This document shows positions 51,054 through 60,661 of a DNA stretch of 64,000 bases, one piece after another. This DNA comes from CAWAND01 sp963727915 (GTDB lineage Bacteria; Chloroflexota; Anaerolineae; Anaerolineales; E44-bin32). The DNA lies in assembly GCA_963727915.1 (NCBI GenBank), contig CAVSID010000006.1:1-64000 (forward strand). The letters run 5' to 3'. A model generated the notes under the pieces. That model did no database searches. It worked only from the letters and a program-made list of their open reading frames with translations, and was not told the DNA's origin. The translations under genes and the position numbers were made by a program. Within the stretch, counting starts at the first letter, position 1, and every line of letters starts with the position of its first letter.

Positions 51054-52085
51054 ATGCGTAACAACCGTCTCTTTATCGTGCTGAGCCTCATGGTCTTGGC
51101 CGCCATGGTGCTCGGCGCCTGCGCCCCTGCAGCCACGCCAACCCAGGCCCCCGCCGCGCCAACGCAGGCTCCCGCCCCGACCGCAGCGCCGACCATGGCG
51201 CCGGAGCCCACCCAAGCCATGCCAGCCTTTGGAACGGCGGACAACCCGATCGTGGTTGCCTTTGAGCCGTCAGGCACTTCCCAAGAGATCACCGCTGGCG
51301 GCCAGGAGCTGCTGGACCTGCTCTCCAAGGAAACCGGCCTGACCTTCAAGGGCGTGGTCCCGACTTCCTATGCCGCGCTGACCGAAGCCATGGGCTCCGG
51401 CAACGCGCAGATCGGCTGGATGGCGACCTTCGCCTACATTCTGGCCAGCCAGCAGGGCTATGCCGATGTGGCGTTGATCACCAACCGCTTTGGGTCGGAT
51501 CACTACGGCTCACAGTTCATCGCCAATGTGTCCTCGGGCTTCACGCCGGCCGCTGACACGCCTGCCACCGAGGCCGAGCTCCCGACCTTGCTCCAGTTCA
51601 AGGGCAAGACGGCATGCTTCGCCGATGAGCAGTCCACCTCCGGCCACGTGATCCCGGAGATCTTCCTCAAGAAGGCCGGCCTGACCGACGCCGACATCCC
51701 GGATCCTGTGTACGCAGGCGGCCACACTCAGGTGGTTCAGGCCCTCTATGATGGTGGTATCTGCGATTACGGCACGACCTTCGTGGATGCACGTTCCAAC
51801 ATCGCCACGGACCACCCGGATGTGAACGACAAAGTCGTGGTGATCTACCAGACCGAGGCGATCATCCCGAACGACAACATGTCCTACGCTCCGGACATGC
51901 CTCAGGATCTGCGCGATCAGATCACGGCTGCCATGATGAAGATCGCTGGCACCGAAGACGGCAAGACAGCCCTCAACGATCTGTACCAGATTGGCGGGCT
52001 CGTTCAGGTTGACGATACGGCCTACGATACCTTCCGCTCCTATCTGGAAGCTTCGGGCCTCGATCTCAGCCAGTACGTTAAATAG
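51054..52085 (+). CDS. phnD: Phosphonate/phosphite-type ABC transporter substrate-binding lipoprotein
   Basis: Signal peptide with lipobox VLGAC (Cys23), then a 35-residue Ala/Pro/Thr linker and a PhnD-like periplasmic-binding fold. GTSQEITAGGQELLDLLSKE, YAALTEAMGSGNAQIGW and TSGHVIPEIFLKKAGL match the family; the Ser/Thr-rich ligand loop is STSGH. 343 residues, intact. First gene of a four-gene importer. No C-P lyase or phosphite dehydrogenase gene is nearby, so the ligand (phosphonate, phosphite or phosphate) is open. Confidence 0.9.
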   Translation: MRNNRLFIVLSLMVLAAMVLGACAPAATPTQAPAAPTQAPAPTAAPTMAPEPTQAMPAFGTADNPIVVAFEPSGTSQEITAGGQELLDLLSKETGLTFKGVVPTSYAALTEAMGSGNAQIGWMATFAYILASQQGYADVALITNRFGSDHYGSQFIANVSSGFTPAADTPATEAELPTLLQFKGKTACFADEQSTSGHVIPEIFLKKAGLTDADIPDPVYAGGHTQVVQALYDGGICDYGTTFVDARSNIATDHPDVNDKVVVIYQTEAIIPNDNMSYAPDMPQDLRDQITAAMMKIAGTEDGKTALNDLYQIGGLVQVDDTAYDTFRSYLEASGLDLSQYVK

Positions 52086-52101
52086 GCTCTGGCCGATGAA
52101 C

Positions 52102-52138
52102 ATCGAGGGGAGAAAAGCCAAGCTTTTCTCCCCTCGAT
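52102..52138 (+). terminator. Intercistronic hairpin between phnD and phnC
   Basis: A perfect 17-base stem with a CAA loop: ATCGAGGGGAGAAAAGC pairs with its complement. It is followed by TCTTG, not a long U run. Such hairpins after a binding-protein gene usually protect its mRNA or partly stop transcription, keeping the binding protein in excess. Confidence 0.8.
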
Positions 52139-52163
52139 TCTTGTCCTAGCGGGAGGTGTTTAG

Positions 52164-52937
52164 TTGCTTCGCGTTGAACATCTCACCAAGGTCTATCCCA
52201 GCGGAACGGTTGCACTGAAGGATGTGAACTTCGAGGTCGAGGACCGCGAGTTCCTGGTCATCATCGGCCTCTCAGGCTCCGGAAAGTCCACGTTGCTTCG
52301 CTGCATCAACCGCCTGATTGATCCCACCGAAGGCCGCATCCTCATGGATGACGTCGACATCACCAAGGCCTCGCCGACAGAACTTCGGCATCTGCGGCGA
52401 CACATCGGGATGGTGTTCCAGCAGTTCAACCTGGTCAAGCGCAGCAGCGTGATGACCAATGTTCTCTCGGGCAGACTGGGATACGCCAACCCCTTCATGA
52501 GCTTGATCGGGATTTGGCCAAAGGCGGACCGCGAGAGAGCCATCCGGGCGCTGGATCGCGTTGGGATTGCCGACAAGGCCCACGCTCGCGCCGATACGCT
52601 CTCAGGTGGCCAACAGCAACGGGTCGGGATTGCCCGCTCCCTGATGCAAGAACCCAAGCTGATGCTGGCCGACGAGCCGGTCGCCTCGCTGGACCCTGTG
52701 CTTTCGCACTCCATCCTCAAGTATCTCGAGCAGCTCAACCAAGAAGGCATTACCGTCCTGTGCAGTCTCCACTTCCTTGACCTGGTCCACCGCTATGCCA
52801 CGCGCGTGATCGCTCTCAAGGATGGAGTCAAGGTCTTTGAGGGTCTCCCCAAGGAAATTAACCGAGCCAAATTCAAAGAGATATACGGGGAAGAAGCCCA
52901 GGAAGTTCGCGCGACAGAAGTCGTTGAGGCGGACTAG
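52164..52937 (+). CDS. phnC: ABC transporter ATP-binding protein, PhnC-type
   Basis: 257 residues, intact. Walker A IGLSGSGKSTLLRCINRL, Q loop VFQQFNLVKR, signature LSGGQQQRVGIARSL, Walker B LMLADEPVASLD and the switch His in VLCSLHFLD. NRLIDPTEGRIL is typical of PhnC. The start is TTG at 52164 with GGGAGGTG upstream. Confidence 0.93.
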   Translation: MLRVEHLTKVYPSGTVALKDVNFEVEDREFLVIIGLSGSGKSTLLRCINRLIDPTEGRILMDDVDITKASPTELRHLRRHIGMVFQQFNLVKRSSVMTNVLSGRLGYANPFMSLIGIWPKADRERAIRALDRVGIADKAHARADTLSGGQQQRVGIARSLMQEPKLMLADEPVASLDPVLSHSILKYLEQLNQEGITVLCSLHFLDLVHRYATRVIALKDGVKVFEGLPKEINRAKFKEIYGEEAQEVRATEVVEAD

Positions 52938-52939
52938 GC

Positions 52940-54343
52940 ATGGCTGTGAATTCAGCCTCTGGTCAAACCGAGCGATCCCCTTGGGTCGCTGCCTTGCTCT
53001 CGCTCATCCTGCCTGGGGCGGGCCAATTCTATGCGCGCCAACCTTATCGCGGCGTCACGGTTTTCATCAGCACAGCCATCATGCTTGTCATCGCTTTCTG
53101 GTACAGGGTACCGGCGTGGTACGCCGCGCCGGCCATCGCCTGGATCTGGAACATCTGGGACGCTGTCGGAGCGGTGCATGGCAGGCTGCGCTCTGCTTTC
53201 CTGCCAATAACTGCCTTGCTGGTCATGGGCTATGTTATCGGTTGGCAGATTACCGAGATTGATCCTTCTGCTCTAACCCAGAACATCGACAGGGCCCGAT
53301 CCATCGTGGGCCCCATGCTGCGGCCGGATTTCCTTGCCCGCGAGGAGATCTCGCAAAAAGGCTGGGCGCCAATCGAGGTCCCATGCGGACCTAACCCCCC
53401 GGCTTCCACCAACACGGTGGACGGCATCTCTGTGGAAATAACCCCGAATTGCGGCAAGTTGAAAGACACTCTGACGGTGCACGCCAGCGGGTTGTGGCCG
53501 GACAGAGAGACGCTGATCCAATGGTCGACGCCGATAGGTGACCGCCTCCCGTTGGGGGAGGGCTTCATCACCAACCTGTATGTGATGTCTGACGCGCAAG
53601 GGGAACTCAGCTTCACGGTTCAGATCCCGCCCAGCGCGACCGCCGCCGCCCCTGACCCCACGCTTCCTCTCGAACATCGAGTGTACTTGACCCAATCCCA
53701 GACTCAGCCGGGTTTCAAGCTTTCCAAGAACGGCGGCTACGTTGTGACGGGCATTGTCGAGACGCTGTTCCTGGCCTTGATGGCCACGACTCTGGGCACG
53801 CTGGGGGCGATCCCGGTCAGCTTCCTGGCCGCCAGGAATTTGATGGGGGGGAACCCCTTCACCCTGATTGTATACACGCTGACACGCACCATGCTGAATA
53901 TCGTGCGCTCCATCGAACCGCTGATCATCGCCATCATATTCGTGGTCATTGTCGGATTGGGTCCGTTTGCAGGGGTGATCGCAATGACCATGCATACGGT
54001 TGCCGCCCTTGGCAAGCTTTATTCAGAAGTGATCGAGGGGATCGACCCGGGCCCCTTGGAAGCCATTCGGGCGACTGGCGGGACCTGGCTGCAGATGGTC
54101 CGCTATTCAGTCATCCCGCAGATTGTGCCGCCGTTCGCATCGTTCACGCTGTTCCGGTGGGATATCAACGTTCGCACCTCGACCATCATCGGGTTTGTCG
54201 GTGGTGGTGGAATCGGCTTCTACTTGTATCAATGGATTATCAAGGGTGACTACCGCGCCGTGAGTTCATCTTTCATTGCTATCGCTGTGATCGTCATCAT
54301 CCTTGATTTCGTAAGTGCCAAGGTAAGGGCCAGGTTGGTATAG
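52940..54343 (+). CDS. phnE: PhnE-type permease with extra N-terminal membrane and Ig-like domains
   Basis: 467 residues, intact; ordinary PhnE has about 260. Residues 10-80 form a membrane module (LLSLILPGAGQFYARQPYRG) like those of TM2/DUF5683 proteins. After another helix (residues 90-110), residues 140-240 are a soluble beta domain (SVEITPNCGKLKDTLTVHAS; DAQGELSFTVQIPP) with IPT/TIG-like character, probably outside the membrane. From 270 on is the PhnE core with the ABC-contact motif EVIEGIDPGPLEAIRATGG. Follows phnC by two bases. Confidence 0.88.
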   Translation: MAVNSASGQTERSPWVAALLSLILPGAGQFYARQPYRGVTVFISTAIMLVIAFWYRVPAWYAAPAIAWIWNIWDAVGAVHGRLRSAFLPITALLVMGYVIGWQITEIDPSALTQNIDRARSIVGPMLRPDFLAREEISQKGWAPIEVPCGPNPPASTNTVDGISVEITPNCGKLKDTLTVHASGLWPDRETLIQWSTPIGDRLPLGEGFITNLYVMSDAQGELSFTVQIPPSATAAAPDPTLPLEHRVYLTQSQTQPGFKLSKNGGYVVTGIVETLFLALMATTLGTLGAIPVSFLAARNLMGGNPFTLIVYTLTRTMLNIVRSIEPLIIAIIFVVIVGLGPFAGVIAMTMHTVAALGKLYSEVIEGIDPGPLEAIRATGGTWLQMVRYSVIPQIVPPFASFTLFRWDINVRTSTIIGFVGGGGIGFYLYQWIIKGDYRAVSSSFIAIAVIVIILDFVSAKVRARLV

Positions 54344-54344
54344 C

Positions 54345-55491
54345 ATGGAACCCCATGAGTTCAACGTTCGCCGGTCCTTTGTCACTGGCCTTCTAGTCCT
54401 CCTGGCGATCGGTGCCTATGTGATCGGCTATCGTGTCACTGAGATCAATCCCGCCAAATTGCTGTCCTCGCTGCCGAAAGGCGAGAAGATCCTCAGTTCG
54501 TTGATTCGGCCAGATCTGTTCACACGCGAGACCACTGATACGACAATTGAAATCGTGTTCCCAGTGCCCTGCGGGTCGGCCCAGCCCACGGTCGAATTCC
54601 GGGGATGGTCCACGGATTGTTGCCAGCCCCTCCTGCGGCAACCCAGGTGACATTGTGACCATCCATGGCACCAACATGGCGCCCGATAATCCGGTTAAGC
54701 TTCAGTGGCTCCTGCCCACAGGAAACACCCTGTTCTCGGAATTGCCGACTACCGATGCAAATGGCAGTTTCACTGCCCAGGTCGAAGTCCGTCCGGTCAC
54801 AGCCACGACTGATGGAATACCCAGCCATCTGCAGGCGTTGACGTCAGTTCCGTTTGGCAAGTTGATTCCCAGCCAGTCCCTGATCGATGTTTTGAACAAC
54901 ATCATGGTGACGATCTTCATGGCTTTGCTTGCCACAACCGCCGGGACGATTGTCGCCGCACCCATAAGCTTCCTGGCGGCACGAAACATCATGGGGCGCA
55001 ACCTGGTGGGCACATCCGTCTATACGATCATGCGGGGAGTGCTAAACGTCACGCGGTCGTATGACTCCCTTGTACTGGCGACCGTGTTCGCGCTCTGGGT
55101 CGGCTTTGGGGCCTTTGCTGGCGTGATGGCTCTGACCGTAATCACGGTGGCCTCCCTGGGGAAGCTCTTTTCCGAGGCCGTCGAGAGCATCGATCCCGGC
55201 CCCATCGAGGCGGTGGCTGCAACCGGTGCGACCGGGATGGAGGTCGTCCGTTTTGCAGTCGTTCCCCAAGTCATCCCGGACTTCATCTCCTACATCATCT
55301 ACCACTGGGACATTAACGTCCGTATCAGCACCATCCTCGGCTTCGTCGGCGGCGGCGGCATCGGCTTCTATCTCAGCCAGCGCATCAACGTCCTCGAATA
55401 CCGTAAGGCAGGCACGGCCATCTGGGCCATCATCATCGTCGTCTGGGCCATGGATTTCCTGAGCGCCGAGATACGCAAACGCTACACCTAA
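54345..55491 (+). CDS. phnE: Second PhnE-type permease with Ig-like insert, one frame break
   Basis: About 380 residues. One helix (residues 12-32, ending YVIGYRVTEINPAKLLSS, clearly similar to YVIGWQITEIDPSALTQ in the first permease), an inserted beta domain (SCGNPGDIVTIHGTNMAPDN; TDANGSFTAQVEV), then the permease core with EAVESIDPGPIEAVAATGA. A frame break near 54615-54640 falls at the start of the insert. It lacks the TM2-like module of its neighbour. Probably forms a heterodimer with the first permease. Starts two bases after it. Confidence 0.87.
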
Positions 55492-55574
55492 GCCGTTGCT
55501 TGATGGATAGACCACGACCTCCAAACGGACTCGACCCCAATGCTGGGGACCGGCTCGCACCTCCTACCGGCCGG

Positions 55575-55583
55575 TGATATAAT
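55575..55583 (+). promoter_or_regulatory. Extended -10 promoter of the HNH gene
   Basis: TGATATAAT: a perfect TATAAT (55578-55583) preceded by TGN, with no good -35. Located 19 bases before the start codon. Confidence 0.5.
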
Positions 55584-55601
55584 CCCGCCCAAGTTTTCGC
55601 C

Positions 55602-56114
55602 ATGTTTACCATCGACTTGCCCGTCCTCGTGCTTAACGCCAACTTCGAGCCGCTCAATGTGTGCTCGACCAGAAGGGCTTTGGGGTTGGTCATCTCCGGC
55701 AAAGCCGAAATGCTCCTCAATGGCCGGGGCACCATCCAGGCCGTGCGCAAGGCCTATCCCCGTCCCTCGATCATCCGCCTGGAATACATGATCAAACGCC
55801 CACGGCCGCGTGTACGGCTCAGCAAGCGGGAGATCTTCCGGCGGGACCACTACACCTGCCAGTATTGTGGCATTCAAGGTGGACACCTGACGCTGGACCA
55901 CGTTGTCCCTCGCCATCTCGGCGGCGAACACTCTTGGGACAACCTTGTGACTGCCTGCGCCCAGTGCAATCTCAAGAAGGGCGGCCGCACCCTACAGAAG
56001 GCGCAAATGCACCTACGCCAGGTGCCGCACGAACCGCGCCCCACGGCAAGCTACATGTTTGGAACACACTTGGCGGAAAATCAGTCCTGGGAGCCCTACC
56101 TGGAAGGCTGGTAG
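55602..56114 (+). CDS. HNH endonuclease family protein
   Basis: 170 residues, intact. The N-terminal domain (LPVLVLNANFEPLNVCSTRR) is shared by a widespread chromosomal HNH family found in many bacteria. The HNH core follows: RRDHYTCQYCG, LTLDHVVPRHLGGEHSWDNL and ACAQCNLKKGGRT, giving two CxxC zinc pairs and the catalytic His. Not part of an intron or restriction system here. Role unknown, perhaps DNA repair or maintenance. Confidence 0.85.
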   Translation: MFTIDLPVLVLNANFEPLNVCSTRRALGLVISGKAEMLLNGRGTIQAVRKAYPRPSIIRLEYMIKRPRPRVRLSKREIFRRDHYTCQYCGIQGGHLTLDHVVPRHLGGEHSWDNLVTACAQCNLKKGGRTLQKAQMHLRQVPHEPRPTASYMFGTHLAENQSWEPYLEGW

Positions 56115-57242
56115 CCTTCGCCTGCGCTATCCCTCCCCAATCCATCCAGCAGCGCCATCATCGAGCCACCGACTACCCCCTGCCCGCCGGTCACGATCGG
56201 TATCTCGCTTCTCAGGACCACCTGCGTGAGGTCCCGAAGCGCATCGTCGTCGATCTGATCCGGCCAGCCCAGGTCCGCTGACCACCTATCCGACTCGGAC
56301 GGCCAAGGGCCGCGGTGCGCCATCCAGACGCGCGAATTCCCAGACGGCTGCCTGAACCAACTCCTCCAAGTTACGTATGAATTGCTCAGCCCCCCACGTC
56401 TCCAATGCCTCCGCGACCAGCGACCGCACGCTGCCGCTTGCCAGCCGCCCGCTGGCCACCATGCCCCGCTCTTCCACGTAGCATCGCACCCACACGGCCA
56501 GCTGGCTCTCGAGGCGAGCCCACACCTGGGACGAAGCTCGCCCGATCACGGCTAGGCTGTTGCCTGGAACGATCAGCGCGTGCTCGAGGTTTTCGATCCT
56601 CGCTTGGAGAGACCCGCCGGCCGAGGCTGCGAACCGGCGCAGACGTTCGCCAGCAAGCGCGTGCCGACCGACCATGATCACATCAGCGGGGGTGTCGAGG
56701 TCTGCGCGATTAGGTGTATCCGGAGGCAAAGCGCTGACACTGTAGCCCGCCTCTTGCGCCAGCACCCATCCCAACATGTTGTCCTTGGGTAGGCGCTCGA
56801 CCAGCGAGGCGAAGGCGCTGGTGTCGTTGATCACCAGCCAGTCGGAGGAGTGAAGGTTGTTGACCAGTCCGGCTTGGTCCCCCAGGTCACTCGCCTGCTC
56901 GAAGATCTCAGATAGTGCTTGAGGGGTAAGAAGTGGGGCGCTGGATCCGCCAAAGTACGCAAGGCGTTTCCAGCCGTTTTCGGAACACAAGTCTCGGATC
57001 CTTCGCCCAAAGTGAAATTCGCCGGTGCTCGCCGGAGCGAGGGCCGCACCGAGCTCAGTGAATGCCTCGCGATCCGCCGGATCGGCCGCATCGACGACAA
57101 CATCGACCCCTCCGACCTGTGACAGGCGAGCCCAGAGATCGGCGGCGGCTGCCGTGCGCGCCTCCGCCATCCACTCCTGCGCAGGATGGCCCCCACGCGG
57201 AGCGATCATGATCAACGTGGGATAGGCGGGCATGGGTTTCAC
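56096..57242 (-). CDS. Putative nucleotidyltransferase-like protein, one frame break
   Basis: About 380 residues. An N-terminal Rossmann-like part (TLIMIAPRGGHPAQEW; VDVVVDAAD) is followed by FGGSSAPLLTPQALSEIFEQ, LVINDTSAF, and LPPDTPNRADLDTPADVIMV. The PLLTP and DLDTPAD pieces recall GT-A fold nucleotidyltransferases of the CofC/MobA type. The C-terminal 150 residues are helical and end with IPIVTGGQGVVGGSMMALLD after a frame break near 56300. I do not recognise the whole protein. Convergent with the HNH gene, overlapping by 19 bases. Confidence 0.5.
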
Positions 57243-57279
57243 CGGGCAGCAATCCAGCTGGCGGATCGCTGCCGCTGGG

Positions 57280-57844
57280 CTAGCCGATCTCGGTTTCGAT
57301 CAATCCGAACGACTCGATCTCGTCGCCGGTAGAGGACGTTCACCTGGCCGGTGTCGGCGTCCAGATACACAAAGAAGTTCTCATGCCCCAGCAGCGCCAT
57401 TTGCTCCAAAGCCTCGGCTTCGTCCATTGGCAACAGCAAGAATCGCTTCCTGCGAACGATTGGGTCTTGACTTTGCTCGGGCTCCTCTTCCAAGGACCCC
57501 TGAGGCGCGACGATCTCTGACACGCTGCGCCCGTCTCCACGCGGATCCCAATGACGGCCTTTGTAGCGGTCGATTTGCCGGACGATCTTCTCCAGAGCTG
57601 CGTCGACCGAGGCTTGCATGTCGTCACTTCGCTCTTCGGCCCTCAGAAGCACGCCCTTTCCCCGGATTGTGAGCTGCGCCACCTGTCTGTCGCCGGCACT
57701 CCGGGCTGACTTCGCATAGGTCAGATCAGCCGTAGCTTCCTCCAGAACATCAAAGTAGCGTTCAAGCTTGTTGATCTTCCTGGTGATGTTATCTTGCATC
57801 TGATCCGTGAGCTCAAATTGGCGGGCGTTGATCTGGATTCTCAT
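57280..57844 (-). CDS. hpf: Ribosome hibernation promoting factor, long form, one frame break
   Basis: N-terminal domain (INARQFELTDQMQDNITRKI; RAEERSDDMQASVDAALEKI) binds the 30S subunit; the C-terminal domain (RKRFLLLPMDEAEALEQMAL; GHENFFVYLDADTGQVNVLY) dimerises 70S ribosomes. The open frame runs past the true end: in a shifted frame after YRR the expected tail FGLIETEIG ends at 57280, so one base is missing near 57330. Start at ATG 57844 with GGAGG ten bases upstream. Confidence 0.93.
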
Positions 57845-58645
57845 TGTGGTCTTGGCCTCCATGTGTGTTCGCCCCTGGATCAATGTGTCCGGCACGTGCC
57901 ACCGTCAAGCCATACACGCGAGATGCACCAGCGTCGATCAGGCTCATGGCGCATGCCTCAAGAGTTGCCCCAGTTGTGTAAAGGTCATCGATAACGATAA
58001 CCCGATTTTCTCTCACCGACGTAGATGGCGCCACGAAAGCTCCGGCGACGTTTTCTCTCCTCTGCGCCGGGCCAAGCCCGACTTGCGTTCCGGTCTCTCT
58101 ACGCCTGGCCAGCACGTCGGGGCGCATCGGCAGGCCGATATGGCTACCCAATGCCGCGCCCAACAGGTCGGCCTGGTTGTAGCCGCGCTGCATTGTGTCG
58201 GTTTGGGCTTAGAGGGACGGCCGTGATGATGTCCGCTCGCCATCCGGCCATCCGATAGACATCGGCGAGCCAGCCACCCATCAGATCTGCCAACCGGCGG
58301 TCGGGACGGTATTTGAGATGGAGAATGGCAGCGTCCAGGGGCGGGCGGTACCAGGCGAAGGACCGGGAGAGCAACCTGGGTGGGTCCTGGCGGCAGGCTC
58401 GGCACACGCCCCCACTTCTCGCCATCGGTCGACCGCACAGCGCGCACATCGGGTCGCGTAAGGGTCTCAAGATCGGCGGCGCAAGAAGAACACCAAACCG
58501 ATCCGGGAGATGAGCATCCAGCACATTGTGGGGGAAAGAGGAGATCGAGAACAGCCTCAAGCCAGAAGCGAGGTTGATGTATGCGATGTCGAACCGATAT
58601 CTGACCCACCCACGGCCCTCCCCCCCAGCCAGGGTCAAGCTGCAT
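57813..58645 (-). CDS. ComF-family phosphoribosyltransferase-like protein, two frame breaks
   Basis: N-terminal zinc finger LLFPPQCAGCSSPGSVWCSS plus CALCGRP and CRAC, then the PRTase core: AWYRPPLDAAILHLKYRPDR, IITAVPLSPNR, QRGYNQADLLGAAL and the PRPP loop VIVIDDLYTTGATL. Frame breaks near 58490 and 58170-58200. In transformable bacteria ComF links DNA uptake to recombination; in many others the role is unclear. It overlaps the start of hpf by about 30 bases. N-terminal start uncertain (ATG 58645). Confidence 0.85.
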
Positions 58646-58675
58646 TCCTATGTCGATGGCGGCTGGTTGTATCGA

Positions 58676-59629
58676 TCAGCCGCCCGATCCCAAGATTCCG
58701 CCCAGCGGCGACCTCAGCAAGAGCATAGCCGCCGGCCCCAGCAGGATGATGAGCAGGGAAGGAAAGATCAGGATTCCGATCGGGAAGATCATCTTGATCG
58801 GGGCTCGGTGGGCTTCCTCTTCCGCCATCTGGCGGCGCCGGACCCGCATCTGGTCAGATTGAATGCGCAGGACCTTGGCCATGCTCACGCCCAGCTGCTC
58901 CGACTGGATGACGGCCGCCACAAAGCTCGTCATTTCGCCCACACCCAAGCGCTCGGCCATGTCGCGCAGAGCCTCTCGGCGCAGTTTGCCGAGACGGATC
59001 TCTTGGATCACGCGGCCGAATTCGAGCGACAGGTCGTTCTCCCACTTCTCATTGACTTTGGACATGGCAGCATCAAAGCCCAGCCCGGCCTCAACGGCGA
59101 TCGTCAACAGGTCGAGGGCATCCGGCATGGCACGGAAGACGCCCTTCTGGCGACCGTTGATCTTGCTCCGCAGCCAGAGATCCGGGAAGAAGAACCCCAG
59201 GAGAAGGAACAGCACCGACAGCATCAGGCCTTGCAGCCAGTTGCGCCCGGTGAACAGGAACACCAGAAAGATCATCCCACCCAGGACTGCTGCGGCAACG
59301 AAGCGCAAGGCGAGAAAGAACGCCGGATCCAGCTGCATCGGATTGCCAGCCATTTCGAGCCGCCGGCGGGTACTTTCCAACGTGGCCTGAGGCGTGAACT
59401 TCTGAGCCATCTGACCGATGCGATTGAAGAGGGGAAGGATGACGCGCTCGTAGAAGCGCTGAGAAAGCTCAATTTCCTCCAGGCTGATCGGCTCGTCACG
59501 GACGCTGAACTCCGCCAGACGCTCAGAAATGGGATCTTGAGCCGTCGGAGCCCGTATGCCTGCGATAACCAGCACAACGGCCAGCAGCACAACGATCGCC
59601 AACAATCCTGCAATCAGAGGGATGGACAT
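58676..59629 (-). CDS. tadC: Tad pilus inner-membrane protein TadC
   Basis: 317 residues, intact. Type II secretion F domain (MPDALDLLTIAVEAGLGFDA; FVAAVIQSEQLGVSMAKVL) with one N-terminal helix, two central helices and a C-terminal helix (IFPIGILIFPSLLIILLGPA). With TadB it forms the membrane platform of the Flp pilus machine. Last gene of the tad string in this window. Confidence 0.9.
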   Translation of the reverse strand: MSIPLIAGLLAIVVLLAVVLVIAGIRAPTAQDPISERLAEFSVRDEPISLEEIELSQRFYERVILPLFNRIGQMAQKFTPQATLESTRRRLEMAGNPMQLDPAFFLALRFVAAAVLGGMIFLVFLFTGRNWLQGLMLSVLFLLLGFFFPDLWLRSKINGRQKGVFRAMPDALDLLTIAVEAGLGFDAAMSKVNEKWENDLSLEFGRVIQEIRLGKLRREALRDMAERLGVGEMTSFVAAVIQSEQLGVSMAKVLRIQSDQMRVRRRQMAEEEAHRAPIKMIFPIGILIFPSLLIILLGPAAMLLLRSPLGGILGSGG

Positions 59630-59660
59630 GGTATGGAGTCTCCCTTTGTGAAAAACGTCA

Positions 59661-60644
59661 CTAAATGTCTATGTCTACGATCTTCTGCGTGATGAAGAAG
59701 CCGCTTACGATCATGATCCCCGCCAAAATCAACAGCGGAATGCCGCACATGCGGGTCTCCGGATTGAAGAACTGCATTAAGTAGGGCCGGTTGACCAGGA
59801 AGAGCAATGCCATGAGGGTAATCGGCAGCGCCGAGATCACCCAGGCGGTCGCACGGCCCTGCGCGGTAAGGGCCGAGATTTCGCCGCGGATTCGCACGCG
59901 CTCTCGAATCGTGTAGGAGATCGTGTCCAAAATCTCGGCCAGATTGCCGCCCACTTCGCGCTGAACGTTGATGGCGGTCACAACCATATCCAGGTCATCG
60001 CTGGTGATCCTGCGAAGGATGTGTTCCAGCGCCTCTTCCATCGGAATACCCAGTTGGATTTCCTGAACCACCCGGTGAAACTCCACAGAGATCGGCGCAG
60101 GTAGCTCACGGCTGACAGCCTCCATCGCCTGCAGGGTTGAGAAGCCGGCCCTGAGACCATTGACCATCAGGTTAATCATGTCACCCAACTGATTGTCGAA
60201 CTTCTTGAGGCGGCCCCCGATGGCCGATTTGACGTAAATGCTCGGGATGAAAGCGCCGCCGATCCCGAGCGGAACAGCGATCAGCAGCGATCGGGTGAGA
60301 ATAAGCGACACAATGGCTGTACCGAAGGCGCTGATAATCATCACGGCGATGTACTCGGCGGGACGGAATTTGAGATCCGCCCGGGCGAGATTCCGAGAGA
60401 TGTTGGCGAATACCTCGGTGCCCTCACCCATCCTGTTGGCCAGGTCAGAAAGCGGGCTACCGCGATCCTTCTTGGCGTCGGCCGCATCGGACGACAGCGT
60501 GGTCACCATGCCACCGGTCTCCGCGTACCGCCCAAGGCGCTCTTCGACTACCGAGCGGCTGCCGAGCAGAGACATCAGGCCGCCCGCAACCAACATGAGC
60601 AGCCCCAATCCCCCACCAATATACAGGAGCAAGACAGGTTCCAT
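59661..60644 (-). CDS. tadB: Tad pilus inner-membrane protein TadB
   Basis: 327 residues, intact. F domain LGDMINLMVNGLRAGFSTLQ and VVTAINVQREVGGNLAEILD, hydrophobic helices at the N-terminus, at about 110-150 and at the C-terminus. GGGGGA precedes the ATG. Follows cpaF by 17 bases and precedes tadC by about 30. Confidence 0.9.
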   Translation of the reverse strand: MEPVLLLYIGGGLGLLMLVAGGLMSLLGSRSVVEERLGRYAETGGMVTTLSSDAADAKKDRGSPLSDLANRMGEGTEVFANISRNLARADLKFRPAEYIAVMIISAFGTAIVSLILTRSLLIAVPLGIGGAFIPSIYVKSAIGGRLKKFDNQLGDMINLMVNGLRAGFSTLQAMEAVSRELPAPISVEFHRVVQEIQLGIPMEEALEHILRRITSDDLDMVVTAINVQREVGGNLAEILDTISYTIRERVRIRGEISALTAQGRATAWVISALPITLMALLFLVNRPYLMQFFNPETRMCGIPLLILAGIMIVSGFFITQKIVDIDI

Positions 60645-60661
60645 AACAATATCCCCCGAAT

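Noticed and set aside
55602..56114. HNH gene as part of a restriction, retron or intron system
   Set aside because: Its N-terminal domain is that of a common chromosomal HNH family and no methylase, reverse transcriptase or intron ends were seen.
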